Positions 17,700 through 25,474 of a stretch of DNA of 64,000 bases are shown in pieces. This DNA is from CAYNFP01 sp964396655 (GTDB lineage: Bacteria > Bacillota_I > Bacilli_A > RF39 > UBA660). A program made the position numbers and the translations under genes. Positions within the stretch are counted from its first letter, which is position 1. Every line of letters starts with the position of its first letter. The stretch spans positions 72,520-136,519 of the forward strand of contig CAYNFP010000004.1 of the NCBI GenBank assembly GCA_964396655.1, given 5' to 3'. The notes under the pieces are model-generated. The model saw nothing but the letters and a program-made list of their open reading frames with translations, was not told the DNA's origin and ran no database searches.

Positions 17700-18138
17700 A
17701 ATCTAAGGATAAAGTTAATTTAGATATTGTAAATTCATTTGAAACTTCTCTTAAATATCTGATAAATGCTTCTGTATACCTAAATGAAAATTTATTTTCA
17801 GTAGATGAAATTTCTATATCAGTTTTAATACATAGTTCTAAATCTTCACAAAAAATATTGCTTTTAATTAGATTTTCAATTGAGTATATTAATTCATTAA
17901 TATACTTTGTGTATATTAACAATTCTTTTTCAAGATCTTTACCTAATCCGATTTCTATTTTTTTGTATATTAAAGAAACTAGATATTTCATAGTTCTTAC
18001 CATATAATTAGATATTCCTTCTTTGCTTTTTAAATACCAATTATTATCTATACCTAGAAGCACTCTAAATTCTTCTAATCCAAAATTATTCTTGATTTCT
18101 TCTATTATATCTTGTTTTTGTTTTTTTATATTTTCCAT
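17698..18138 (-). CDS. hypothetical helical protein
   Basis: 146 residues on the minus strand behind AAAGGAG. Unrecognised. Mostly alpha-helical and charged (LEKELLIYTKYINELIYSIENLI), with no membrane segment. It ends convergently against the terminator of the 17037 gene. No homologous neighbour gives a clue. Confidence 0.72.
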   Translation of the reverse strand: MENIKKQKQDIIEEIKNNFGLEEFRVLLGIDNNWYLKSKEGISNYMVRTMKYLVSLIYKKIEIGLGKDLEKELLIYTKYINELIYSIENLIKSNIFCEDLELCIKTDIEISSTENKFSFRYTEAFIRYLREVSNEFTISKLTLSLD

Positions 18139-18213
18139 TAAATTTCTCCTTTTAAATAGTATTTATTATATTATAATATTTAACATTGTCAATAATGACC
18201 AAATATACAAATA

Positions 18214-18241
18214 TTGACAAAATTATATTTTTTGATATAAT
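18214..18241 (+). promoter_or_regulatory. strong promoter of the 18270 gene
   Basis: Consensus TTGACA (18214-18219), 16-base spacer, extended -10 TGATATAAT ending at 18241. Confidence 0.85.
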
Positions 18242-18269
18242 AATAATCAAAATTTATTGGAGGTATTGT

Positions 18270-18539
18270 ATGTCATTAAGTAGAAAAAGTGTATGGGATT
18301 TTGATTTAAAAGAGCCTAGTGATGAAGATATTAGACAAATAGAGTTAGAAAAAGAATATGATTATGATGGTATACCAGAATTAGGATTAGAAAGAGAATT
18401 CGGTTGTATAGATACATCAAAAACAGTTTTAGATTCATTAGAAGTACACTCAAGAGATGAAAACGAAGAAGATCTTGGATTTGCAGATTCAGTTATAGGA
18501 AATTTTACTGAAAAAGCAATAAGAAGAATTTTAAGATAA
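18270..18539 (+). CDS. small acidic hypothetical protein
   Basis: 89 residues from ATG 18270, placed 6 bases after TGGAGG; the frame is open further upstream but without SD and through the promoter. Very rich in Asp/Glu (DEDIRQIELEKEYDYD), no hydrophobic segment, basic only at the C-terminal RRILR. Family not recognised. A consensus promoter and its own terminator suggest strong expression as a single gene. Confidence 0.8.
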   Translation: MSLSRKSVWDFDLKEPSDEDIRQIELEKEYDYDGIPELGLEREFGCIDTSKTVLDSLEVHSRDENEEDLGFADSVIGNFTEKAIRRILR

Positions 18540-18571
18540 TAAAAGAACTCAAAAATGAGTTCTTTTATTTT
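18540..18571. terminator. bidirectional terminator
   Basis: AAAAGAACTC/GAGTTCTTTT hairpin between convergent genes, with A and T runs on both sides. Confidence 0.85.
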
Positions 18572-19697
18572 ATTCTAAAGTTTCATTGATTAAATTATAT
18601 ATTTTTAATAAAGAGTTATTGCTATCTATATTATTGTAACTATCTTGATATTTTTTAAATTTATTTGAGCCTTGCATAAACTTTGTTATATTAGATTTAA
18701 AGGTAAACATAAAGTTAATAGAAAATCCGTGATTATTTTTAGATACAAATTTTGCATTATATCTTTCTACTGCCATACTTGGTAAAAGCATCATTACTTT
18801 TTTCATTTCTATGCATTCTGTTACAGTTGCTCCACCAGGTTTTGTTATAATTAAATTTGCAATTTTCATTAATTCTAATACTTCTGTTATAAAGCCATAA
18901 ACATGAACATGTTTTTTATGTAATTTTTTTTGTAAATCTAAAGCTCTTTCTTTTAATTTTTTATCTTTTCCAGCCACAAATATAATTTCTGCTGAAGTAT
19001 TCATTTTTAAAAGTTCTTTATAATACTTAAAGTAAGATTGTTTACCTTCTCCACCTCCACCAAAAAATAATATAACTTTTCTGGTTGGATTAATATTATA
19101 TTTTTTATATATTTTTTTATCAGAAGGAAGTTTATTTAATTGAAATATATTAAATGGTAACCCATATGGATAAATCTTTTTAGAAAAGCATTTTTTCTTT
19201 ATCATTTCTTCTTTTACTATATCATTTGCTACTATAAACATTTCATTTTTATCTTTACATGAAAGCCAAAAATCATGAATTTTATAATCAGTTACTATAG
19301 TCATTAACTTGCTTTCTATTTTATGACTTTTATTTAATTTTGCTATAATATTATTTGCATAAAAATGAGTTGCTATTGTTAAATCTGGATTTATATCACA
19401 TATTACTTTTTCTAACTTTTTATTTGAAATAATGTTTTTAGAATATATATTATTTAATAATCTAAATATTTTATTATCTGTTAATTTATAAACACTTGTT
19501 ATTAAATAATCAAATCTATGACTAAAAAGATAAATATATATTTTTGCTGAAAGTTTTGTAAGTCTATCAACATAATCTAATATATCTATTGCGGTTACTT
19601 CATATTTATTTTCTATTTCAATATAGTTTTTTATATAATTGGCAATTGATTTATGTCCATTTCCATAAGAAGCATATATTATTAAAATTTTTTTCAT
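18570..19697 (-). CDS. MGDG-synthase-type glycosyltransferase (UgtP-like)
   Basis: 375 residues, GT28 family. The N-terminal MGDG_synth part (ASYGNGHKS, ATHFYANN, VTDYKIHDFW) precedes the nucleotide-sugar-binding C-terminal half (FFGGGGEGKQS, KPGGATVTE). Such enzymes transfer glucose or galactose from UDP-sugar to diacylglycerol at the inner membrane face, making glycolipids and the lipoteichoic acid anchor. It is about the usual length. It is upstream-isolated by an 80-base gap from the dCMP deaminase gene. Exact sugar and number of transfers cannot be told from sequence. Confidence 0.88.
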   Translation of the reverse strand: MKKILIIYASYGNGHKSIANYIKNYIEIENKYEVTAIDILDYVDRLTKLSAKIYIYLFSHRFDYLITSVYKLTDNKIFRLLNNIYSKNIISNKKLEKVICDINPDLTIATHFYANNIIAKLNKSHKIESKLMTIVTDYKIHDFWLSCKDKNEMFIVANDIVKEEMIKKKCFSKKIYPYGLPFNIFQLNKLPSDKKIYKKYNINPTRKVILFFGGGGEGKQSYFKYYKELLKMNTSAEIIFVAGKDKKLKERALDLQKKLHKKHVHVYGFITEVLELMKIANLIITKPGGATVTECIEMKKVMMLLPSMAVERYNAKFVSKNNHGFSINFMFTFKSNITKFMQGSNKFKKYQDSYNNIDSNNSLLKIYNLINETLE

Positions 19698-19756
19698 TTT
19701 TTTCTCTCTTCTAAATTATATTTGCAATAACAATATTATAACACTTTTTTAAAAAT

Positions 19757-19786
19757 TAAAAGATATATTTTCATATATCTTTACGG
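19757..19786 (-). terminator. terminator of the rnr-smpB-deaminase unit
   Basis: AAAGATATATG..ATATATCTTT hairpin overlapping the deaminase stop, followed by a T-rich tract on the minus strand. Confidence 0.7.
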
Positions 19787-20725
19787 TCTAAGTCTCAAAA
19801 CTATTTCCTCGTTTTTTGGAATATATTGTCTATATTTTATTCCTGATTTATCAAATATTCTTTTAGACGCAATTACACCATCTGTATCTTTATATTTATC
19901 AGATAAATATATTACCTCTTTAATTCCTGATTGCACAATTAATTGAGCACATTGATTACAAGGAAATAATGCAACATATATTCTAGAATTTTTTAGACTT
20001 TGTCCTTGCCCTACACAATGCATAATTGCATTAGCTTCAGCATGTACAACCAATGGATATTTATTATCGTGATATCCTCCATCTCTTCCCCAAGGAAATA
20101 TATCATCATCCCAATTTGATGGAGCTCCATTATATCCAGTAGCAAGTATTATATTGTCTTCATTTACTATACAAGCTCCAACTTGTGTTGAAGGGTCTTT
20201 ACTTCTTAAAGCTGTAAGCTTTGCTACCGCCATAAAATATTCATCCCAACTTATACAATCATCTCTTTGTAAATCGTGTATTTTTGACTTTTCAGATTCT
20301 TCATATTCTTGAATTTCAAGACTTTTTGTAAATCCTATTTCTTCATATCCAAGAGATTTTAATTCTCTTTCAATAATAAATTGTGCTTCTTCAATAGATT
20401 TTAAATCAAAATCATCTCTAACAAATCCAAAACAAATCATAATTTTATTATTTTTTGTTCTTTTTACTAATTCTTTTCTAGTATTTAATAATTGTCTACA
20501 CACACTTCTTATAGTGGCCTCTATTAAATCAGAACACTCAAGTTTAAATTTTTGTTTATCTTTTTCATAGATATTAAAATAAACAGGTATATATAATTCA
20601 TCTATCCCAGGTTTATTAATAAGAAAAGTTTTTAAAGTTAAATTATCTTTTTTTTCAAAATTATTAACTACAACTCCTGTTTTTTCACATTTATAAACCC
20701 CATTGTTTTTTAAATTAAAATTCAT
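19781..20725 (-). CDS. dCMP/cytidine-type deaminase with a 140-residue N-terminal extension
   Basis: 314 residues. The C-terminal part (about 145-310) is a ComEB/dCMP-deaminase domain: DPSTQVGAC, zinc ligand HAEANAI and PCNQC. It would supply dUMP for thymidylate. The first 140 residues are not part of that family: a Lys-rich, beta/alpha region (LIEATIRSVCRQLLNTRKEL, IMICFGFVRDDFD) I cannot assign. ATG 20725 follows GGGAGG; a TTG two codons upstream is less likely. A usual dCMP deaminase is 150-190 residues, so this is a fusion or a lineage-specific form. It lies 26 bases after smpB. Confidence 0.88.
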   Translation of the reverse strand: MNFNLKNNGVYKCEKTGVVVNNFEKKDNLTLKTFLINKPGIDELYIPVYFNIYEKDKQKFKLECSDLIEATIRSVCRQLLNTRKELVKRTKNNKIMICFGFVRDDFDLKSIEEAQFIIERELKSLGYEEIGFTKSLEIQEYEESEKSKIHDLQRDDCISWDEYFMAVAKLTALRSKDPSTQVGACIVNEDNIILATGYNGAPSNWDDDIFPWGRDGGYHDNKYPLVVHAEANAIMHCVGQGQSLKNSRIYVALFPCNQCAQLIVQSGIKEVIYLSDKYKDTDGVIASKRIFDKSGIKYRQYIPKNEEIVLRLRP

Positions 20726-20751
20726 AATCAAAACCTCCCTTTAGAATATAA

Positions 20752-21171
20752 TTAAAATTCTCTTCTTTGAATATCTCTTTCTTTAATTGTTTGTCTTTTA
20801 TCATAAAGTTTTTTACCTTTACATAAACCCAAAAGTATCTTTGCTTTACCTCTTAAAAAATATAATTTTAGTGGTATTAAAGTGTAATTATTAAGCTCAA
20901 CTTGTTTAGATAATTTCTTTATTTCACTTTTATGAAGTAATAATTTTCTTTCTCTAGTTTCATCATGATTGAAATTATTTCCTTCTTTATACTTGGATAT
21001 AAACATATTAATTAAATATATTTCATTATCTTTTACTCTTCCATAAGAATCATTTATATTAGCAGAACCTTCTCTTATACTTTTTACTTCTGTACCAACA
21101 AGCTCTATTCCACATTCTATTTCTTCTTCTATAAAGTAATTAAATCTTGCTTTTCTATTGAATATTTCCAT
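20752..21171 (-). CDS. smpB: SsrA-binding protein SmpB
   Basis: Binds tmRNA and brings it to stalled ribosomes. 139 residues: NRKARFNYFIEE, CGIELVGTEVKSIREG, GRVKDNEIYLINM, and the C-terminal tail KLYDKRQTIKERDI that folds in the mRNA channel. ATG 21171 is chosen because AGGAAAGT directly precedes it; an earlier ATG in frame would take in the SD. It overlaps rnr by 17 bases. RNase R, encoded upstream, degrades mRNA in trans-translation. Confidence 0.95.
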   Translation of the reverse strand: MEIFNRKARFNYFIEEEIECGIELVGTEVKSIREGSANINDSYGRVKDNEIYLINMFISKYKEGNNFNHDETRERKLLLHKSEIKKLSKQVELNNYTLIPLKLYFLRGKAKILLGLCKGKKLYDKRQTIKERDIQRREF

Positions 21172-23272
21172 TACTTTCCTCATAAATAGTAAAGTCAACT
21201 TGCCTTTTAATTTTAGAAGCTCCAATACACTTTACTTTAACTTTATCGCCTATTCTAAAACACACTCTTTTCTTTTTATCTAAATAAGCCATTAACTCTT
21301 CATCATATGTATAGAATTTTTTTAATGAATCAAGTGAAACAAAACCACTTATTAAATTTTTAGTTATTACAAAGAAACCTTTTGATAAACATCCATCTAT
21401 TGTGCCTTCATAAATTTCGCCTATATGATTTTCCATATATTCAGCAATTTTCATATCATCTACTTCTCGTTCACAGTCTTCAGCATCTACTTCTGTTTTT
21501 GATATATGCTCACAAATATAAGGTAGAGAATTATTCCAAAAACTTATAAAATCTTTTGAATAATTATTATTTACTAAATATTCTGTTAAGAAAAAATGTA
21601 CCATTGTGTCACTATATCTTCTTATTGGAGAAGTAAAATGACTATAATTATCTAAAGCTAATCCAAAGTGACCAATATTATCTGGTGAGTAAGCAGCTTT
21701 TTTCATACATCTTAATAATTTTTTATTTAATATTTCATATTCTTTAAAATCTTTTAATTGATTCAAAATATTTTGTAGTTCCTTAGGTTTTATTCCTTCA
21801 TATACACTTTTACCTGTTAATCTATGTCCTAATATTGAAACAAAAGAAACGAATTCTTTAATCTTTTCTGGACTAGGTATATCATGAACACGATATACAA
21901 AAGGTAAATTCATATTATAAATATGGGTTCCAACTGTAGTGTTAGCTGCAATCATAAAGTTCTCTATTAATTTTTGGCCTACACCAGTTTCATATTTTTT
22001 TACTTCTTTTACTTTACCAAGTTCATCTACTACTAATTTTATTTCATCAGATATAAAATCTAACTTACCATTTTTAATAGCGGCACTTTCTAATATTTCA
22101 TATAATTCTCTCATTAAATTTAAAGGTTCTTCAAATTCTTTATAATCTTCTGGAGTGTTTTTATCAAAAACCTTATTAACATTATCATATGTCATTTTCT
22201 TTCTGCTTTTTATTACAGATTTAAAAATATCATACTTAACTGTTTTACCATTAGAATCAATTTCCATAACTGAGGAAAATGCTAGTCTATCAACATCTGG
22301 ATTTAATGAACATATTCCATTAGAAAGCTCAACTGGTAGCATAGGTATTACTCTATCAGCAAGATATACTGAATTACCTCTATTTAGTGCTGTCTTTTTA
22401 ATTGCACTTCCTTCTCTTACATAATGAGACACATCTGCAATATGAACTCCTAATTCATAATTACCATTTTCTAGTTTTTTAATACTTATAGCATCATCTA
22501 CATCTTTTGTGTCAGCTCCATCTATAGTAAATATAACTTCATTTCTTAAATCTCTTCTATTTGCTATCTCTTTTTCATCTATAACACTAGGAATAGTTTT
22601 TATTTCTTCCAAGACTTCATTATTCCACTCAGTTTCAATATTAAATTCACTACATATTTTTAATGTATCTATATCGGGACTATTTTTATGTCCTATTACT
22701 TTTACTACTTTTACTTCAAAATCTTTTTTATTTAGTTCTTTAGTAATCTCTATTTTTACTATTAAACCCTCTACTAAATTTAATTCATTATTTACTAATA
22801 TTAAATTATATTTTTTAGACAATTCTTGATCTGCTAATTTCAAATATGGTTTTCCATTATTGAAATATACTTCCGCTAAAGAAGAACCTAGATTTCTTCC
22901 TAATATTCTTAATATTCTTCCTTCTTTTTTATCACCTTTATTTTTAGTAACTTCCGCTATTACAAAATCTTTGTCATTAGCGCCATTTAAGTTGTTTTTT
23001 GGAATATATAAATCATTTTCTTCAAGCAAAACAAAACCAGCACCAGAAGTAGTTATTTGTAATTGTCCTTTTAGTAAATTGCTTTTACTAAATAACATAT
23101 AATTTCCATCGTTCCTTTGATACAAAGTTCCATCTTTGCATAAATCTTCTAAATCCGTCAATAAAATTTGTAATTCCATTGGTGTATATTCGATTTTTAT
23201 AGAATTCATTATAGAAGAAGCATCTAAACTTCTTTCTGACTCGGTTAATATTTTTATTATCTCTTCTTTCAT
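21155..23272 (-). CDS. rnr: ribonuclease R
   Basis: 3'-5' exoribonuclease of the RNB family. 705 residues: N-terminal winged-helix region, cold-shock domains, RNB catalytic core (TIDGADTKDVDDAIS with the metal-binding aspartates near residue 253-262; HIADVSHYV; SPIRRYSD), and a C-terminal S1 domain. It acts on structured RNA and with SmpB/tmRNA in ribosome rescue. secG-rnr-smpB is a conserved Bacillota order. Confidence 0.96.
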   Translation of the reverse strand: MKEEIIKILTESERSLDASSIMNSIKIEYTPMELQILLTDLEDLCKDGTLYQRNDGNYMLFSKSNLLKGQLQITTSGAGFVLLEENDLYIPKNNLNGANDKDFVIAEVTKNKGDKKEGRILRILGRNLGSSLAEVYFNNGKPYLKLADQELSKKYNLILVNNELNLVEGLIVKIEITKELNKKDFEVKVVKVIGHKNSPDIDTLKICSEFNIETEWNNEVLEEIKTIPSVIDEKEIANRRDLRNEVIFTIDGADTKDVDDAISIKKLENGNYELGVHIADVSHYVREGSAIKKTALNRGNSVYLADRVIPMLPVELSNGICSLNPDVDRLAFSSVMEIDSNGKTVKYDIFKSVIKSRKKMTYDNVNKVFDKNTPEDYKEFEEPLNLMRELYEILESAAIKNGKLDFISDEIKLVVDELGKVKEVKKYETGVGQKLIENFMIAANTTVGTHIYNMNLPFVYRVHDIPSPEKIKEFVSFVSILGHRLTGKSVYEGIKPKELQNILNQLKDFKEYEILNKKLLRCMKKAAYSPDNIGHFGLALDNYSHFTSPIRRYSDTMVHFFLTEYLVNNNYSKDFISFWNNSLPYICEHISKTEVDAEDCEREVDDMKIAEYMENHIGEIYEGTIDGCLSKGFFVITKNLISGFVSLDSLKKFYTYDEELMAYLDKKKRVCFRIGDKVKVKCIGASKIKRQVDFTIYEESNGNIQ

Positions 23273-23312
23273 TTATTGTTTACCTCTAATATCAATTTTA
23301 ACATAATAAAAT

Positions 23313-23338
23313 AAAAAAAACATCAATTAAGATGTTTT
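23313..23338 (-). terminator. terminator after secG
   Basis: AAAACATC/GATGTTTT hairpin and T8 on the minus strand. Confidence 0.8.
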
Positions 23339-23349
23339 GATATTAAATA

Positions 23350-23577
23350 TTATATAAGTGATAATACAAGAGATATAAGAATAAAAATAATTCCTAATGA
23401 ATAAGTAAATCTACTTATAAATCTTTCTCCGCCTCTTTCTTTTCTGTTAGATAAAAGCATACTGTTACCACCTGTAATAATTTGACTAGCATCTGATGCC
23501 TTATTACTTTGTAATAAAACTATTACTATCATTAATATTGATACTACAATAAGAGTTATTTGTAAAAATTGTTCCAT
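23350..23577 (-). CDS. secG: protein translocase subunit SecG
   Basis: 75 residues from ATG 23577 (SD GAGGAG), with two membrane helices (FLQITLIVVSILMIVIVLL and the C-terminal YSLGIIFILISLVLSL) joined by the Ser/Gly-rich loop ASQIITGGNSMLLSNRKERGGE typical of SecG. It assists SecYE during protein export. Position ahead of rnr-smpB supports the call. Confidence 0.93.
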   Translation of the reverse strand: MEQFLQITLIVVSILMIVIVLLQSNKASDASQIITGGNSMLLSNRKERGGERFISRFTYSLGIIFILISLVLSLI

Positions 23578-23618
23578 AATTTCTCTCCTCGCTAAATATT
23601 TTAACATAAATATATACT

Positions 23619-23966
23619 TTAAACAATATCTATTATTTCATTACCCTTTATTTCTAGATATATTAATATTAAACTCCCTATTATATATAAACCAGTGGCT
23701 CCCATATCCAAATTATTTTCTATTTCAGAAATATAATTATTATTTTTGTATTTATCATATAAAAAATATACACTGCCCAATAAAAATATCACCAATAAAA
23801 GTACTTTGATATTTTTTATTAATTCTGCGTGTTCTTTAGTATTATTAATTATATCTTCCTTTTCAAGATTATTCAATATTATAGAAACAATCCAAACAAC
23901 AATAAAAGCACCATATATTAAATTTAAAATATCAAGTCTAGTTATTTTATCTTGTTTATCTTTCAT
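23619..23966 (-). CDS. small membrane protein, three predicted helices
   Basis: 115 residues. Hydrophobic segments at about 17-32, 50-66 and 88-104, separated by charged loops. Unrecognised. It sits between the Smr gene and secG on the same strand (13 and 41 base gaps), so it is probably co-transcribed with one of them. Confidence 0.78.
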   Translation of the reverse strand: MKDKQDKITRLDILNLIYGAFIVVWIVSIILNNLEKEDIINNTKEHAELIKNIKVLLLVIFLLGSVYFLYDKYKNNNYISEIENNLDMGATGLYIIGSLILIYLEIKGNEIIDIV

Positions 23967-23979
23967 AGTAAAATATATG

Positions 23980-24252
23980 TCATTTTAAATTTACTATTGT
24001 CATACCATTATTAAAATTGTCTGTTTTATAATCAGATACATATTTATTGATTTTTAATTCTTCATAAACGGCACTTTTAATTATTCCTTGACCTTTACCA
24101 TGTATTATAACTATTTTTTTGTTTTTTAATTTTATATTATCTTCAATAAATATTTTAGTTAATACTCTAGAAGTCTGGTATATTTCACCATGTAAATCTA
24201 ATATTGGTACATTATATAAAAAAGGGTCATTTATTTTTTGAGTAAATTTCAT
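23980..24252 (-). CDS. Smr-domain protein (stand-alone)
   Basis: 90 residues. Carries the Smr (MutS2 C-terminal) endonuclease signature: LDLHG near residue 18 and IIHGKGQGIIKSAV near 50. Stand-alone Smr proteins of this size cleave RNA or DNA, possibly at collided ribosomes; the substrate here is not known. Start ATG 24252 follows AAGGA and overlaps the upstream kinase-like gene by 26 bases. No MutS2 ATPase part is present. Confidence 0.85.
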   Translation of the reverse strand: MKFTQKINDPFLYNVPILDLHGEIYQTSRVLTKIFIEDNIKLKNKKIVIIHGKGQGIIKSAVYEELKINKYVSDYKTDNFNNGMTIVNLK

Positions 24253-24997
24253 ATACTTCCTTCAATTCTGGTATAAAGATTGATTTATCTGATTTCTTTA
24301 ATGATAAATATTCAGATATTGTTGCTATTCTTATACTCTTGTCTATTTCCAAATCACTATTTATTCCATATAATAAAGCTCCATAAAAAACATCTTTATT
24401 TCTTTTTTGATAATTAGATTTTGTTTTAATTTTTCCCATTAACTTAATCTTTTCAGAATTTTCAAATACCGTACCATTTGCTTCCAAATCTAAAATTATA
24501 TTTTTATTATATTTTTCTTTTATTTTATAAAATATTTCTTCTAAAGTATCTTTATTTTCAGAATCAAACTTAATATTAGTTATATTTTCCGCTACAGACA
24601 AAGTAAAAATAATATAATCAGATAACTCACAAACTTTAAATAAATTTAAATCTTTATGATCAATATAAATTATTTTTATTGCGCTTTTATATTTTTCAAA
24701 TATTTTTGAAATAGTTTTAGGACTTGATCCATCACTAAAAATAATTTCGGGTATAAAATTGTATTCTTTATATTTTAATTCTTCTGTATTTGATTTCTGC
24801 ACATATTTTATTTTAACATTAGCAGATTTTAATTCTTTTATTATTTTTTCTCCAAAAGCATCTTTACTAACAATACCTTGGTAATAAACATTTTGCTTCC
24901 AAGAACCGAGTAAATATGCCGATATTAAAGATATACCAAAATCACCTTTATTATTTTCTTCTTTTAATCTACTTTCTCCAATACAAAGTATATTCAT
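24227..24997 (-). CDS. degenerate PfkB/ribokinase-fold protein
   Basis: 256 residues, short for a PfkB kinase (about 300). The N-terminal MNILCIGE, YYQGIVSKDAFGEKIIKEL and the C-terminal KDVFYGALLYGI line up with ribokinases. The phosphate-binding GAGD motif is replaced by RNKD, and the substrate-side GG pairs are missing. The catalytic Asp may remain, but the anion hole does not. I infer a sugar-kinase fold with altered or lost activity. It overlaps the Smr gene by 26 bases. Confidence 0.7.
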   Translation of the reverse strand: MNILCIGESRLKEENNKGDFGISLISAYLLGSWKQNVYYQGIVSKDAFGEKIIKELKSANVKIKYVQKSNTEELKYKEYNFIPEIIFSDGSSPKTISKIFEKYKSAIKIIYIDHKDLNLFKVCELSDYIIFTLSVAENITNIKFDSENKDTLEEIFYKIKEKYNKNIILDLEANGTVFENSEKIKLMGKIKTKSNYQKRNKDVFYGALLYGINSDLEIDKSIRIATISEYLSLKKSDKSIFIPELKEVYEIYSKNK

Positions 24998-25106
24998 AAA
25001 AACCTCTATTCTATATTAAAATTTTATCAAATTTAATATAAAAAGTATATTATTTTAAAATATATCTTTTTAGTTTATGCTTTAATTAAAACATAAATAT
25101 TAATTG

Positions 25107-25134
25107 AAAAAAAACTTAAGTTAACTTAAGTTTT
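25107..25134 (-). terminator. terminator of the rimP-rbfA operon
   Basis: AAAACTTAAGTTAACTTAAGTTTT near-perfect palindrome plus T run, just past rbfA. Confidence 0.85.
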
Positions 25135-25474
25135 AATTCTCATTTATTTCATTTATAATTGATTCAATCTTTTTAGCATATTCAATTGATTCATCATAAA
25201 CAAATTTTAATTCTGGAGTATGTCTAATATCTAATCTACTTGCTAATTCTGATCTAAAAAATCCCGCCGCTTTATTTAAATCATTTTCAATTTTTTTTCT
25301 ATCAGCATTATCATCTAATGTTGTAAAGTATACTTTTGCAAAGCTTAAATCATTAGTTACTTTAACATAAGTTATTGTTACTAGTTTAAAATCTTTATCT
25401 TTGCTTTCAGTAAGAAGTATATTTGATATTTCTTTTCTAAAATCAGAAGCTACTCTTTCACCTTTTAAGTTCAT
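25133..25474 (-). CDS. rbfA: 30S ribosome-binding factor A
   Basis: 113 residues with the KH-like RbfA pattern: RVASDFRKEISNIL, ARVYFTT-type strand (AKVYFTTLDD), and the C-terminal LDIRHTPELKFVYDES. It matures the 16S 5' end. Its ATG shares a base with the infB stop (TAATG), so translation is coupled. Confidence 0.95.
   Translation of the reverse strand: MNLKGERVASDFRKEISNILLTESKDKDFKLVTITYVKVTNDLSFAKVYFTTLDDNADRKKIENDLNKAAGFFRSELASRLDIRHTPELKFVYDESIEYAKKIESIINEINEN

Noticed and set aside
14911..18539. A complete prophage around ssrA
   Set aside because: No integrase, structural, replication or repressor gene is seen; only the lysis pair and orphans.
18828..18842. GCTCCACCA near the glycosyltransferase as an ssrA-type attR
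   Set aside because: It codes for the conserved KPGGATVTE motif of the enzyme and shares no further bases with ssrA.
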